A stretch of 64,000 nt of DNA from Microbacterium proteolyticum. Lineage in GTDB: Bacteria > Actinomycetota > Actinomycetes > Actinomycetales > Microbacteriaceae. A program made the position numbers and the translations under genes. The DNA is taken from contig NZ_JACHXY010000001.1 in assembly GCF_014192415.1 (NCBI RefSeq), forward strand, positions 1,550,001 through 1,614,000, written 5' to 3'. Positions 28,009 to 36,448 of the stretch are shown piece after piece; the stretch's first letter is position 1, and each line of letters starts with the position of its first letter. Below the pieces are notes generated by a model. That model was given only the letters and a program-made list of their open reading frames with translations, was not told the origin of the DNA and did not search any database.

Positions 28009-28889
28009 TGGATGACCTCCTTGAAGATCTCGGCGAGGGACGGTTTCTGCGGGGCGAAGCTGGCGACGTCACCGCGTGCGACGGCGCCGCGCAGGATGCG
28101 CTGTGCGGTCGTGTCGTCGGCCGCGTCGAAGAGGGCGTAGCCGCCGTCGAAGTCGAGCACGGTGATGCCCGGTTCGTCGCGCACCCATCCGGCGTCGCCG
28201 CCGGAGACCAGCTCGTAGCGGTGCGTCGTGTGCTGGGCGCGGAGGGCGTCGCGGGTACCGGCGGCGCGGATGGTGCCCGCGGCGATGATCACGAGGTCGT
28301 CGCAGAGCCGCTCGACGACGTCGAGCTGGTGCGACGAGAACAGCACCGCGGCTCCCGCCGCAGCCTTCTCTTGCAGCACGCCGGCCACGACGTCGACGGC
28401 GAGCGGGTCGAGGCCCGAGAACGGTTCGTCGAGGATCAGCACCTCGGGCTCGTGCACGAGGGACGCCGCGATCTGCGCCCGCTGCTGATTGCCCAGAGAC
28501 AGCGTCTCGACGAGGTCGCCGAGGCGCTCGCCGAGTCCGAGACGCTCCAGCAGCGCCGTGGCCTTCTTCGTCGCCTCGGCTTTGCCGAAGCCGTGCAGAC
28601 GTGCGAGGTAGGCGATGTGCTCGGCGACCTTCATCTTCGGGTACAGCCCGCGTTCCTCCGGCATGTACCCGAAGCGGCGGCGGTCGCCGGCGGTGACCGG
28701 GGCGCCGTTCAGCGCGACCGTGCCCGCGTCCTTGGCGAGCACGCCGAGCGCGATGCGCATGGTGGTGGTCTTGCCGGCGCCGTTGCCGCCGACGAAGCCC
28801 GTCAGTCGCCCGGGCGCCACGGTGAAGCTCACGTCGTCGAGCACGCGGCGTCCGCCGTAGCTCTTGGTGATGCCGTTCAGATCGAGCAC
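28005..28889 (-). CDS. ABC transporter ATP-binding protein (NatA-like)
   Basis: A 294-aa ATPase: Walker A GGNGAGKTTT, signature LSLGNQQRAQIAASL, Walker B VLILDEPFSGLDP, and a C-terminal DUF4162-like domain. LSLGNQQ in place of LSGGQ is the normal form for this NatA subgroup. The start is GTG 28889 with AAGAAGGG upstream. It is the first gene of a two-gene operon with the permease. The two-component genes upstream have the same direction but are separated by a 224-bp gap containing an inverted-repeat element. Confidence 0.9.
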   Translation of the reverse strand: MLDLNGITKSYGGRRVLDDVSFTVAPGRLTGFVGGNGAGKTTTMRIALGVLAKDAGTVALNGAPVTAGDRRRFGYMPEERGLYPKMKVAEHIAYLARLHGFGKAEATKKATALLERLGLGERLGDLVETLSLGNQQRAQIAASLVHEPEVLILDEPFSGLDPLAVDVVAGVLQEKAAAGAAVLFSSHQLDVVERLCDDLVIIAAGTIRAAGTRDALRAQHTTHRYELVSGGDAGWVRDEPGITVLDFDGGYALFDAADDTTAQRILRGAVARGDVASFAPQKPSLAEIFKEVIQ

Positions 28890-28990
28890 GATGCATCCCT
28901 TCTTCTCGATGTCTCCCACGATAGGGATCCGGATGCCGCGGCACCTCCGCCCAGGGAAGGGTCGTGGCCTCCGCCCTGAGGGGGAGGACG

Positions 28991-29076
28991 GGACACGACG
29001 CAGGAGATTCCTCACCGAACCGGCTGATCTCCGGCGGCGGATCGATGCCCGGTGTCGGTCCTCCTGCGTTGTGTCC
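28991..29076. repeat. Inverted-repeat element with GGACAC(A/G)ACGCAGGAG ends
   Basis: The arms 28991-29006 and 29061-29076 are complementary at 15 of 16 positions (GGACACGACGCAGGAG and CTCCTGCGTTGTGTCC) and flank 54 bp. The same arms recur at 55937-56022. No gene lies within. It looks like a small interspersed intergenic repeat. Confidence 0.8.
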
Positions 29077-29113
29077 GCACCGGGGCCTCGCCGCGTGGGG
29101 CGACCGGGGCGCG

Positions 29114-29779
29114 TCAGGCCAACCCGTGCCGGTGCGCGAGCACGACGGCCTGCACGCGGTCGCGGGCGCCGAGCTTCTGCAGCACGTTCGACACGTGCGT
29201 CTTCACGGTCGCCTCGCCGATGAACAGCCGCGTCGCGATCTCGGCGTTGCTCATCGCCTCGGCCACGAGCTTCAGCACCTCCCATTCGCGCTCGGTGAGC
29301 GGCTCCGTCAGAACCAGGGGCGAGGGAGCGGATGCCGCCGGCGCGGTCGCTCCACCCGCGAACCGCGCGATGACCCGGCGCGTGACCTCGGGGGCGAGCA
29401 GCGCGTCCCCGGCACCCACGACGCGCACCGCCGCCACCAGCTCTTCCGGGCCGGCGTTCTTGAGCAGGAATCCGCTCGCCCCGGCGGCGAGGGCGTCGAA
29501 CAGGTAGTCGTCGCGGTCGAAGGTCGTGACGATGAGCACGGCCGCGTTCGACGCGGGGTCGGCGGCGAGTCGGCGGGTGGCCTCGAGGCCGTCCATGTCG
29601 GGCATCTGCACGTCCATGCAGATCACGTCGGGTCGCATTTCGGCGGCGGCGGCGATCGCTTCGACGCCCGAGGCGGCTTCGCCGACCACCGTGATGTCGT
29701 CCTCGAGCGACAGGATGGTGCGGAAGCCCGCCCGCATCATCCTGTGGTCGTCGACGAGCAGTACGCGCAGTTCAGACAC
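29114..29779 (-). CDS. NarL/LuxR-type response regulator
   Basis: A 221-aa regulator. The receiver domain (ELRVLLVDDHRMMRAGFRTI) has phospho-acceptor Asp in VICMDVQMPDMDGLEATRR and conserved Lys in FLLKNAGPEELV. A LuxR-type helix-turn-helix follows (LTEREWEVLKLVAEAMSNAE, VKTHVSNVLQKLGARDR). The start is GTG 29779, overlapping the kinase stop by 8 bp. It is the cognate partner of the adjacent kinase; the NatAB-like exporter downstream is a plausible target. Confidence 0.93.
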   Translation of the reverse strand: MSELRVLLVDDHRMMRAGFRTILSLEDDITVVGEAASGVEAIAAAAEMRPDVICMDVQMPDMDGLEATRRLAADPASNAAVLIVTTFDRDDYLFDALAAGASGFLLKNAGPEELVAAVRVVGAGDALLAPEVTRRVIARFAGGATAPAASAPSPLVLTEPLTEREWEVLKLVAEAMSNAEIATRLFIGEATVKTHVSNVLQKLGARDRVQAVVLAHRHGLA

Positions 29780-31031
29780 GGGTCGCCTCCGCACGAGCGG
29801 CCGGAACCCGCACGCGCACGAGGTACCCGCCACGGGCCCGGGGGCCGATCTCGATGGTGCCGCCCGACACGGCGGCTCGTTCGCGCATGCCGAGTTGTCC
29901 GAGCCCCGGCGTGGACGACCCGCCACGGCCGGTGTTCGACACCTCGAGCTCGACGGCATCCGCGTCGAACCGGAGACGAACGTCGGCGGTCGCACCGGGC
30001 CCGGCGTGACGACGGGCGTTGGTGAGGGCCTCCTGAGCGATGCGGTACAGGTTCACTTGTACGAGGGGTGCCGGGTCGTGCGCGGGCTCTCCGATGATGG
30101 CGAAGGTGGTCGCGAGCCCTGCCGCCGTCGCCTCGTCGCACAGCGCGCGTATCGAGGTCAGCCCGCGCGTGGTCGGCGCCGTTTCGGGGCCGTTGTCCGC
30201 TCCCGGCGTGCGCAGGGTCTCGAGCAGGTGCCGCAGCTCGTGCAGCGACGTGCGCGCCGATCCCTCGATCCCGGTGAGCACCGCACGGGCGGCCTCGGGG
30301 TCGCGGTCGAGGAGCGAGCGGGCGACTCCGGCTTGCACTCCCATCAGCGACACGTGGTGCGCGACGACGTCGTGCAGCTCGCGCGCGATGCGCACGCGGT
30401 CGAGCGCGACGGCTTGCGCGGCGGTCACCTCGCGCTCGGTCTCGAGCTCGGCGGTGCGTTCTTCGAGGGCCGCGCGCTCGCGCATCTGCTGGTGCGAGCG
30501 GTCGCCGAAGTAGTATGCGCCGCCGAAGAAGAGGGCGTTCACCCCGATCATCAGCAGCTGGTACGCCACGAAAGGTGAGAAGGCGCCGGCTCGCGAGAAC
30601 GCGCCCTCGACAGCCGGGTCGACGGGCTGGGTGGCATCTTGGAACATCACCACGAACAGCCACGCGAACATGCCGACGATGATGGCGATGCGCACGATGG
30701 TGGCGCGGCGCCGGTTCTGCTCCCAGGCGCCGACCGTGTACAGCGCGATGAACATCGCGATGTTGCCCGCGTAGATCTCGGGGATGCGGAACGTCACGGC
30801 CAGGAAGTACGCCACCGAGACGATGACCGCCGTCACCGACGGCCATCGTCGCCGGAAGGCGAGGGGGACGGCGAGGATCGCGATGTACCCCAGCGCGAGA
30901 GCGAGGGAGCCCTGTTCGTCGCCGTAGATGCCCGAGATCGACGACAGCACCGCGCTCAGCAGACCGCCGAGGAACAGCACGAGAGCGAGCACGGCGTCGC
31001 CCCGTCGCTGGGTGCGGGTGAGGCGTGGCAT
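29772..31031 (-). CDS. Sensor histidine kinase (HisKA_3/NarX-type)
   Basis: A 419-aa kinase with about six transmembrane helices in residues 1-190, a short coiled coil, a HisKA_3 dimerisation block IARELHDVVAHHVSLMGVQA with the phospho-accepting His, and an ATPase domain (N-box YRIAQEALTNARRHA, GLGQLGMRERAAVSGG). No separate sensing domain is visible, so the signal is probably perceived in or at the membrane, as with DesK- or LiaS-like kinases. TAGCGT lies 6 nt before its ATG. Confidence 0.92.
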   Translation of the reverse strand: MPRLTRTQRRGDAVLALVLFLGGLLSAVLSSISGIYGDEQGSLALALGYIAILAVPLAFRRRWPSVTAVIVSVAYFLAVTFRIPEIYAGNIAMFIALYTVGAWEQNRRRATIVRIAIIVGMFAWLFVVMFQDATQPVDPAVEGAFSRAGAFSPFVAYQLLMIGVNALFFGGAYYFGDRSHQQMRERAALEERTAELETEREVTAAQAVALDRVRIARELHDVVAHHVSLMGVQAGVARSLLDRDPEAARAVLTGIEGSARTSLHELRHLLETLRTPGADNGPETAPTTRGLTSIRALCDEATAAGLATTFAIIGEPAHDPAPLVQVNLYRIAQEALTNARRHAGPGATADVRLRFDADAVELEVSNTGRGGSSTPGLGQLGMRERAAVSGGTIEIGPRARGGYLVRVRVPAARAEATRV

Positions 31032-31037
31032 CCCCCC

Positions 31038-31043
31038 ACGCTA
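31038..31043 (-). promoter_or_regulatory. -10 box TAGCGT, leaderless two-component operon
   Basis: TAGCGT, six G residues, then ATG at 31031. Confidence 0.5.
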
Positions 31044-31109
31044 GAGCGGACCTCCCACGCGTGCATCCCCCGCGGGGTGGAGTCAAGAGGGCGGGGAATA
31101 CAGATTCGA

Positions 31110-31139
31110 CCCGGATGCTTGCACGTGAATGCATCCGGG
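31110..31139 (+). other. Hairpin in the 5' region of the FMN reductase gene
   Basis: CCCGGATGC (31110-31118) pairs with GCATCCGGG (31131-31139) around a 12-nt loop, 33 nt before the GTG at 31173. It could be a 5' UTR structure or a stop for transcripts arriving from upstream. Confidence 0.45.
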
Positions 31140-31172
31140 CTCTTCGCCCCCGTCATCCCAGAGAGGATCATC

Positions 31173-31745
31173 GTGACCGAGTACACGATCGGCTACATCG
31201 TCGGCAGCATCTCCAGCACCTCGATCAACCGCCGCCTCGCCAAGGCGCTCGAGAAGGTCGCGCCCGAGGGCGTCACCCTGAAGGAGATCCCGATCAAGGA
31301 CCTCCCCTTCTACTCGCCCGACCATGACGGGAACTTCCCCGAGGTCGCGACCACTTTCAAGACCGCGATCGAGGATGCCGACGGCATGATCATCGTGACC
31401 CCCGAGTACAGCCGCTCCATCCCCGGTGTGCTCAAGAACGCCCTCGATTGGTCGGCCCGTCCTTACGGCGAGGCGTCGTTCAACGACAAGCCCACCGCCG
31501 TCGTCGGCACCTCGCAGGGCGGAATCGCCACCGCCGCCGGTCAGCAGCACCTGCGCGCGGTGCTCCTGCACTACAACGCCCTCGTCCTCGGCCAGCCCGA
31601 GGGCTACATCCAGTCGACCCCCGGCCTGTTCGAGGAAGACGGCACCGTGACCGACGAGGGCACTGCGGAGTTCCTCCGCTCGATCATCGAGGCGCTCGTG
31701 ACGCTCGTCGCGCGCACCGCGCCGGCCGAGGTTCCCGCGGCCTGA
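31173..31745 (+). CDS. NADPH-dependent FMN reductase (flavodoxin-like)
   Basis: The 190-aa protein opens TEYTIGYIVGSISSTSINRR, the phosphate-binding G-S-x-S-x-x-S-x-N pattern of FMN reductases. It has VTPEYSRSIPGVLKNALDW and PTAVVGTSQGGIATAAGQQ. Such enzymes reduce quinones, azo dyes or chromate and limit oxidative stress. The start is GTG 31173 behind GAGAGGA at 31161-31167. A hairpin at 31759-31790 ends it. Confidence 0.9.
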   Translation: MTEYTIGYIVGSISSTSINRRLAKALEKVAPEGVTLKEIPIKDLPFYSPDHDGNFPEVATTFKTAIEDADGMIIVTPEYSRSIPGVLKNALDWSARPYGEASFNDKPTAVVGTSQGGIATAAGQQHLRAVLLHYNALVLGQPEGYIQSTPGLFEEDGTVTDEGTAEFLRSIIEALVTLVARTAPAEVPAA

Positions 31746-31758
31746 CCCACCCATAGCG

Positions 31759-31790
31759 CGGCGGGGTCGGGGTTCGCCTCGGCCCCGCCG
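31759..31790 (+). terminator. Terminator hairpin after the FMN reductase gene
   Basis: CGGCGGGG (31759-31766) pairs with CCCCGCCG (31783-31790), and the inner bases can extend the stem with G-U pairs. Confidence 0.65.
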
Positions 31791-31899
31791 TCGTCGGCGG
31801 CGGGGGGTCGAGGCGGATACTGCGGCGGTGGGGCGCATTTCGCGCTCCGGGGCGGACGTCGAACGCCCCACAGCGCAGAGCACGCCCCGAACGCGGCGC

Positions 31900-32035
31900 C
31901 CTTCACGTCGCCAGCTTGTCTGCCTGGCAGAACCCGCCCCGACCTCAGGTTGCGAGCACGTCTGCCGTGCCGAGCCCGCGTCGAACGCACCGCCGACTTC
32001 AGGTCGCCAGCGCGTCCGCCTTGCGTCGCAAGAGC
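31900..32035. repeat. Three in-phase copies of the sigma-factor gene 3' end
   Basis: On the minus strand the gene ends A-D-A-L-A-T-stop (TCA at 31999-32001). Two degenerate copies follow downstream, each with its own in-phase stop: A-D-V-L-A-T-stop (31945-31947) and A-D-K-L-A-T-stop (31903-31905). The intervals are 54 and 42 nt, both multiples of three, with no other in-frame stop between. Confidence 0.75.
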
Positions 32036-33240
32036 GCCGCTTCCCGCTCGTTGCGGGTGAGCGCCGCTGCCGCGAACAACTCGGATCGCGCCTCATCGAT
32101 GCGGCCCAACCGGGCGAGGAGCTCCCCGCGGACCGAGGGGAGGAGGTGCGACCCCTTCAAGGCGCCGGCGTCGGCGAGGACGTCGACGAGTTCGAGGGCG
32201 TCGGACGCACCGGATGCCATCGACACGGCGACCGCGCGATTGAGTTCGACCACGGGGTTCGGCGTGATCCGTCCGAGCATCTCGTACAGCAGCACGATGC
32301 GGTCCCAGTCCGTCGACTCGACGCTCGCCGCCTGGGCGTGACAGAGGGCGATCGCCGCCTGCAGCTGGTACGGCCCACGCCCCCGGCCGAGCCCGTCCGC
32401 GCGGTCGAGCAGCTCCCGGCCGCGTGCGATCGCCGAGCGGTCCCACAGGCGGCGGTCCTGGTCGGCGAGGAGAACGGCATCGCCCGCTGCGTCCACGCGG
32501 GCCGCGAAGCGGGCGATCTGCAACTCCATCAGCGCCGACAGGCCGAGCGCCTCCGGCTCGCGCGAGATCAGACGGTTCACGACGCGCCCGAGGCGCACAG
32601 CCTCGTGCGCGAGTTCGCTGCGGAGCACCGCGTCGCCCGTGCTCGCCACGTAGCCCTCGGTGAAGACGAGGTAGATGACGCCGAGCACGCCGTTCAACCG
32701 CGCCGGCCATTCCGCGGGCTCGGGCACGACGAACGGCACCCGCGCTGCGCTCAACGCCTTCTTCGCCCGCACGATGCGCTGCTGCATCGTGGGTACGGGC
32801 ACGAGGAAGAGCCGCGCGATCGCCTCGGTGTCGAGGCCACCGACGACTTTCACCGTCAGGGCGACCTGCGCCTCGCGCGCGAGCACCGGGTGGCAGGCGG
32901 CGAACACCAGGCGCAGCACGTCGTCGTCGATCGGTTGCCACTCGGCCTCCGAGATCTCTTCGAGGTCGGCACCCATCAGTCGGTACTTCTCGCTCAGGTT
33001 CTGCGCGCGGCGCCAGTCGTCGATCGCGCGGCGCTTGGCCACGGCCGTCAGCCAGGCGCCCGGATTGCGGGGCACGCCGTCGCGAGGCCACGTCGCCAGC
33101 GCCTCGGCGACGGCATCCTGAGCCAGATCCTCGGCGGTCGTGAGATCGCCGACCACGCGCGCGAGCGTCGCGACGATCCGGGCGCCTTCGATGCGCCAGA
33201 TCGCCGCGACGCGTCGCGAGAGGTCGGGGTCAGGGGTCAC
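31999..33240 (-). CDS. ECF42-type RNA polymerase sigma factor
   Basis: A 413-aa protein: sigma-70 region 2 (AEDLAQDAVAEALATWPRDG, GAWLTAVAKRRAIDDWRRA), region 4 (LDTEAIARLFLVPVPTMQQR), then a C-terminal extension of about 200 residues with TPR-like helices (DUF6596). ECF42 sigma factors have no anti-sigma factor and are genomically linked to DGPF/YCII proteins, as here. The extension is needed for activity in studied members. The start is GTG 33240, 58 nt after the DGPF gene. The region beyond the stop holds two degenerate copies of the 3' end. Confidence 0.9.
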   Translation of the reverse strand: MTPDPDLSRRVAAIWRIEGARIVATLARVVGDLTTAEDLAQDAVAEALATWPRDGVPRNPGAWLTAVAKRRAIDDWRRAQNLSEKYRLMGADLEEISEAEWQPIDDDVLRLVFAACHPVLAREAQVALTVKVVGGLDTEAIARLFLVPVPTMQQRIVRAKKALSAARVPFVVPEPAEWPARLNGVLGVIYLVFTEGYVASTGDAVLRSELAHEAVRLGRVVNRLISREPEALGLSALMELQIARFAARVDAAGDAVLLADQDRRLWDRSAIARGRELLDRADGLGRGRGPYQLQAAIALCHAQAASVESTDWDRIVLLYEMLGRITPNPVVELNRAVAVSMASGASDALELVDVLADAGALKGSHLLPSVRGELLARLGRIDEARSELFAAAALTRNEREAALLRRKADALAT

Positions 33241-33298
33241 GACGCGGGCTCCGTCTCCGCGGGGCGACGGAAGGCGTCGCCGCGGGAACGGGTGCGGG

Positions 33299-33724
33299 TC
33301 ACCGCGAGGACTGCGCCTCGCGCCAGCCCTCCTCTTTCTGGATGTACTCGTTGTCGGCGAACGCCGCGAAGTCGGTCTCGTCGGTCACGCGGCGCACTTC
33401 GAGCTTGTTGCCGGCGATGAGGGGTGCGCGCCGCGCCCACTCGACGGCCTCGTCACGCGAGGACACCTCGATGATCCAGAAGCCGTTGAACAGCTCGTGC
33501 GTCTCGCCGTAGGGGCCGTCGGTGACGACCGGCTCCTCACCGCCGAACTCGACGACGAAGTTCGCGCTCATGTCCTCGGCCAGTCCGTCACCGGCGACGA
33601 GCACGCCCGCATCGATCATGGACTCGTTGTACGCGCCCATGTCGTTGATGACCTGCTCGAAGGGGATCTCCTTGTATGCCGCGTACGCCTCGTCGGTGCC
33701 GCGCATGATCAGCATGTACTTCAT
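33299..33724 (-). CDS. YCII/DGPF-domain protein, ECF42 partner
   Basis: A 141-aa protein beginning MKYMLIMRGTDEAYAAYK, with VVTDGPYGETHELFNGFWII (DGPF-type signature) and EAVEWARRAPL. This family is encoded next to ECF42 sigma factors and is a common regulon member; a role in stress detoxification is suspected, though the biochemistry is unknown. It is the promoter-proximal gene of the pair. Confidence 0.9.
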   Translation of the reverse strand: MKYMLIMRGTDEAYAAYKEIPFEQVINDMGAYNESMIDAGVLVAGDGLAEDMSANFVVEFGGEEPVVTDGPYGETHELFNGFWIIEVSSRDEAVEWARRAPLIAGNKLEVRRVTDETDFAAFADNEYIQKEEGWREAQSSR

Positions 33725-33859
33725 CGTGAACTCTTCTCGTGTGTGCTCGGTCGAGCGATCGGAGGGGAGCGAATGCCTGCCCCTACTATCGCGTCGAACG
33801 GGCGCGAGCGGAATCGACAGACTCGCGCAGAAAGTTCTCGGATGCCGCTGGCGAGGCGT

Positions 33860-34705
33860 TCAGCCGAAGATCATCGGCATGTCGTCATCGTCGTCCGCAG
33901 GCGAGAAGTCGAGGTCGGCGACGACGGGAACGTGGTCGCTGGGCACCTCGCCCTTGCGCTCGTGGCGGTGGATCTCGGCGCCGTGCACGGCGTCGGCGAA
34001 GGCGGGGGAGCCGAGGATGAAGTCGATGCGCAGGCCCTCGTTGCGGGGGAAACGCAGCTGCTTGTAGTCCCAGTAGGTGTACCCGGTCGGGATGAGCGGG
34101 CGCACCACATCGGTGAGTCCCGCGGTCTCGAACGCGGCGAAGGCTGCTCGCTCGGGAGGGGAGACGTGGGTGGTCGCGCCCTCGACGACCGTGGGGTCGC
34201 CGTTGTCGGCATCCGTCGGGGCGATGTTGAAGTCGCCGGTGAGCGCGAGCGGCAGCTGGGGGTCGGCCGCGAGAGTGGTGGCGGCGTACTCGCGGAGCGT
34301 GTCGAGCCAGTCGAGTTTGTACACGTAGTGCGGGTCGTCGAGGCCGCGGCCGTTGGGGACGTAGAGGCTCCAGACGCGCACGCCGCCGACGGTCGCGCCG
34401 ATCGCGCGGGCCTCCTGCGGGAGGTCGGGCCCCTCTTTGCCCTTTTCGAACCCGGGCATGCCGGGGAAGCCGATCTCGACGTCCTCGAGCGGCTCACGGC
34501 TGGCGATCGCGACACCGTTCCACTGATTCAGGCCGTGGGCGGCGACGTGGTAGCCGGCCTCCTCGAACGCCGCGTACGGGAACTGCTCCGTCTTGCACTT
34601 GATCTCCTGCATCGCCAGCACGTCGATGTGCTCGCGCACGCAGAACTCGACGGTGCGGGTGACGCGGGCACGGATGGAGTTGACGTTCCAGGTGGCCAGG
34701 CGCAT
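33860..34705 (-). CDS. xth: Exodeoxyribonuclease III
   Basis: The 281-aa enzyme shows the endonuclease/exonuclease/phosphatase fold: MRLATWNVNSIRAR, metal-binding Glu in VLAMQEIKC, Tyr in VYVPNGRG-like SLYVPNGRGL, TGDFNIAPTDAD, and the terminal SDHVPVVADL. It cleaves abasic sites and removes 3' blocks in base-excision repair. The start is ATG 34705 (MRLATW), 7 nt from a TAGGCT box; an upstream ATG would add only 11 residues across that promoter. The C-terminal tail (DDDDDMPMIFG) is acidic. Confidence 0.93.
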   Translation of the reverse strand: MRLATWNVNSIRARVTRTVEFCVREHIDVLAMQEIKCKTEQFPYAAFEEAGYHVAAHGLNQWNGVAIASREPLEDVEIGFPGMPGFEKGKEGPDLPQEARAIGATVGGVRVWSLYVPNGRGLDDPHYVYKLDWLDTLREYAATTLAADPQLPLALTGDFNIAPTDADNGDPTVVEGATTHVSPPERAAFAAFETAGLTDVVRPLIPTGYTYWDYKQLRFPRNEGLRIDFILGSPAFADAVHGAEIHRHERKGEVPSDHVPVVADLDFSPADDDDDMPMIFG

Positions 34706-34712
34706 GGCATCC

Positions 34713-34718
34713 AGCCTA
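34713..34718 (-). promoter_or_regulatory. -10 box TAGGCT, leaderless xth mRNA
   Basis: TAGGCT, then GGATGCC (7 nt), then ATG at 34705. Confidence 0.5.
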
Positions 34719-34865
34719 CTTTCGGCCACCGACATCAACGTCCGCCGGATGCCGCGTGGAGGACGGCGGGTGTCCGTGCCGACGTGCCGGATGACGGCGC
34801 CCCGGATGCGGCATGTCGCCTATCCCCCGCCGTTGCGCGCGCCGGTTCGGGCGGAGACCGCGCAA

Positions 34866-34871
34866 TAGACT
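34866..34871 (+). promoter_or_regulatory. -10 box TAGACT, leaderless pyrE mRNA
   Basis: TAGACT ends 7 nt before GTG 34879; no ribosome site. Confidence 0.55.
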
Positions 34872-34878
34872 CGACGCC

Positions 34879-35457
34879 GTGACCGCAGCCTCTACTTCCG
34901 AGCTCGAAGCCGACCGCCAGGCGCTGATCCGCCTCATCAACGACGAGGCGGTGTTCCACGGCGACTTCACCCTTTCGAGTGGCAAGAAGGCGACGTACTA
35001 CGTCGACATGCGCAAGCTCACCCTCGACCACCGCGCGGCCCCGGCGATCGGTCGCCTCGTGCTCGACCTGGTGAAGGACCTCGACGGCGTCGTGGCCGTT
35101 GGGGGACTGACCCTGGGCGCCGACCCCATCGCCAACGCGGTCATGCACGAGTCGGTGCACGCCGGCCGCCCGCTCGACGCGTTCGTCGTGCGCAAAGAGC
35201 CCAAGGACCACGGTCGCGGCCGCCAGGTCGAGGGCGCCGACGTCACCGGCAAGCGCGTCGTCGTCGTCGAAGACACCTCGACCACGGGTCAGTCGGCGCT
35301 CAAGGCCGTCGAGGCGCTACGCCGCGAGGGCGCAGAGGTCGTCGCCGTCGCCGTCATCGTCGACCGCAAGACCGGTGCACAGGCCGCGATCGAGGCCGAG
35401 GGACTGCAGTGGCTGGCATCCATCGACCTTGACGACCTGGGTCTGCAGCCGCAGTAA
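34879..35457 (+). CDS. pyrE: Orotate phosphoribosyltransferase
   Basis: A 192-aa enzyme joining orotate and PRPP to make OMP in pyrimidine synthesis. The type I PRTase PRPP loop VVVVEDTSTTG lies at about 127-137, and FTLSSGKKATYYVDMRKLTL, GGLTLGADPIA and FVVRKEPKDHG are further conserved blocks. The start is GTG 34879 (VTAASTSELE), set by the -10 box spacing; the longer frame from 34813 overlaps the promoter. It is separate from the main pyr operon, as is usual in actinobacteria. Confidence 0.93.
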   Translation: MTAASTSELEADRQALIRLINDEAVFHGDFTLSSGKKATYYVDMRKLTLDHRAAPAIGRLVLDLVKDLDGVVAVGGLTLGADPIANAVMHESVHAGRPLDAFVVRKEPKDHGRGRQVEGADVTGKRVVVVEDTSTTGQSALKAVEALRREGAEVVAVAVIVDRKTGAQAAIEAEGLQWLASIDLDDLGLQPQ

Positions 35458-35630
35458 GCCGGTCCCGGCTCACGGCCGCGCGACGTCGTCGCCGTGTGCC
35501 GGCAAGAACGGGGCGGCCGAGTAGACCCGGCCATCTCGCGCCGATCGGCCTGCCCTCGTGCTGTCCCGTGTCCTCTCGACGGGGACCGAAGACTGCGGAT
35601 GCCGCGCGCCCGTGGCGCCGCGAGTCACGG
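35458..35630. other. Intergenic region with no recognised feature
   Basis: Between pyrE and the 49-aa membrane peptide I see no gene or promoter. CCGG-rich stretches could fold and end pyrE transcription, but no clear stem stands out. Confidence 0.4.
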
Positions 35631-35780
35631 TCAGCGCGAGTCGTCGTCCGGACCCGGCCCGTCGAATGGGTCTCGTCCATTCCCGCCGCGGCGGGAGCGC
35701 CGCCACTGCACGATGAATGCCGTGAGCGTCCCCGCGGTGATGAAGAAGGCCGTGATCAGCCACAACGTGCGATCGTCCAT
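35631..35780 (-). CDS. 49-aa single-pass membrane peptide
   Basis: The minus strand encodes MDDRTLWLITAFFITAG then TLTAFIVQWRRSRRGG and an acidic tail ending PDDDSR. Residues 6-24 form one transmembrane helix followed at once by a positive cluster (QWRRSRR), the topology of small anchored peptides. GGGGAGG lies 9 nt before the ATG at 35780, a good ribosome site. It is too short for family assignment. Confidence 0.6.
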   Translation of the reverse strand: MDDRTLWLITAFFITAGTLTAFIVQWRRSRRGGNGRDPFDGPGPDDDSR

Positions 35781-35873
35781 GAACTCATCCTCCCCGACGG
35801 GGAGAGGGCGACGTCAAGCCCGCCCGTTTCGCATCGAACGCGTGCGCATCTGTGACCCCGAGCGTCGGGCCGG

Positions 35874-36446
35874 TCACGGCCGACGGTTCTCGGCGGCATC
35901 AGCGACGATCTTGGCGATGCGGCTCTCGCGGGTCTGGGGGCGCACCGCCATCGCGATCTGGGTGAGACCGGCCTTGCGGACCGAGGGGGGAAACGCGTCC
36001 CAGTACGCACGCGCCGCCGGGACCGCGTCGAGCGCCGCCGTCAGCTCGGCGGGCTCGATACCCGCCTCGGGTCCGTCGAGCACCTCCCACGCCCCGTTCG
36101 CACGGGCGACGTCGAGCGCGCGGAGTCCGGCCGGTCGCAGGCGCCCCTCCATCTCGAGCTGAGCGATGCGGGCCTTGTTCGTCGCGGCCCAGCCGCTCGT
36201 GGCGCGTCGCGGAGCGAACCACAGTCCCGAGGTGCGGTCGTCGAACACGCGCACGGGTCCGTCGATCCAGCCGAAGCACAGGGCCTCGCGCACGGCATCC
36301 TCGTACCCGACGTACCGACCGGTATCGCCGCCGCGGCCGCGGACGAGCCATGCGCCTTTGGACGTCTCGTGGTGGAGCTCGAGCCAGGCGGACCACGCGG
36401 CGACGTCAGCCGCCGCCACCCTCTCGCCGTCGTCGAGCGCGCCCAT
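35874..36446 (-). CDS. YdeI/OmpD-associated family protein
   Basis: A 190-aa protein with WLELHHETSKGAWLVRGRGG, YEDAVREALCFGWIDGPVRV, and the C-terminal AFPPSVRKAGLTQIAMAVRP, blocks shared by the YdeI/OmpD-associated (bacteriocin-protection) family. The molecular function is unknown. ATG 36446 lies 2 nt after the HAD gene stop, so the two are probably co-translated. The usual C-terminal Arg/Lys-rich helix is present (RESRIAKIV). Confidence 0.8.
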   Translation of the reverse strand: MGALDDGERVAAADVAAWSAWLELHHETSKGAWLVRGRGGDTGRYVGYEDAVREALCFGWIDGPVRVFDDRTSGLWFAPRRATSGWAATNKARIAQLEMEGRLRPAGLRALDVARANGAWEVLDGPEAGIEPAELTAALDAVPAARAYWDAFPPSVRKAGLTQIAMAVRPQTRESRIAKIVADAAENRRP

Positions 36447-36448
36447 GA

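Noticed and set aside
28991..29076. Insertion sequence ends
   Set aside because: Only 54 bp lies between the arms, with no transposase and no visible target duplication; treated as a small repeat element.
31900..32035. CRISPR-like array
   Set aside because: Only three degenerate copies with unequal spacing, clearly derived from the gene's 3' end, and no cas genes nearby.
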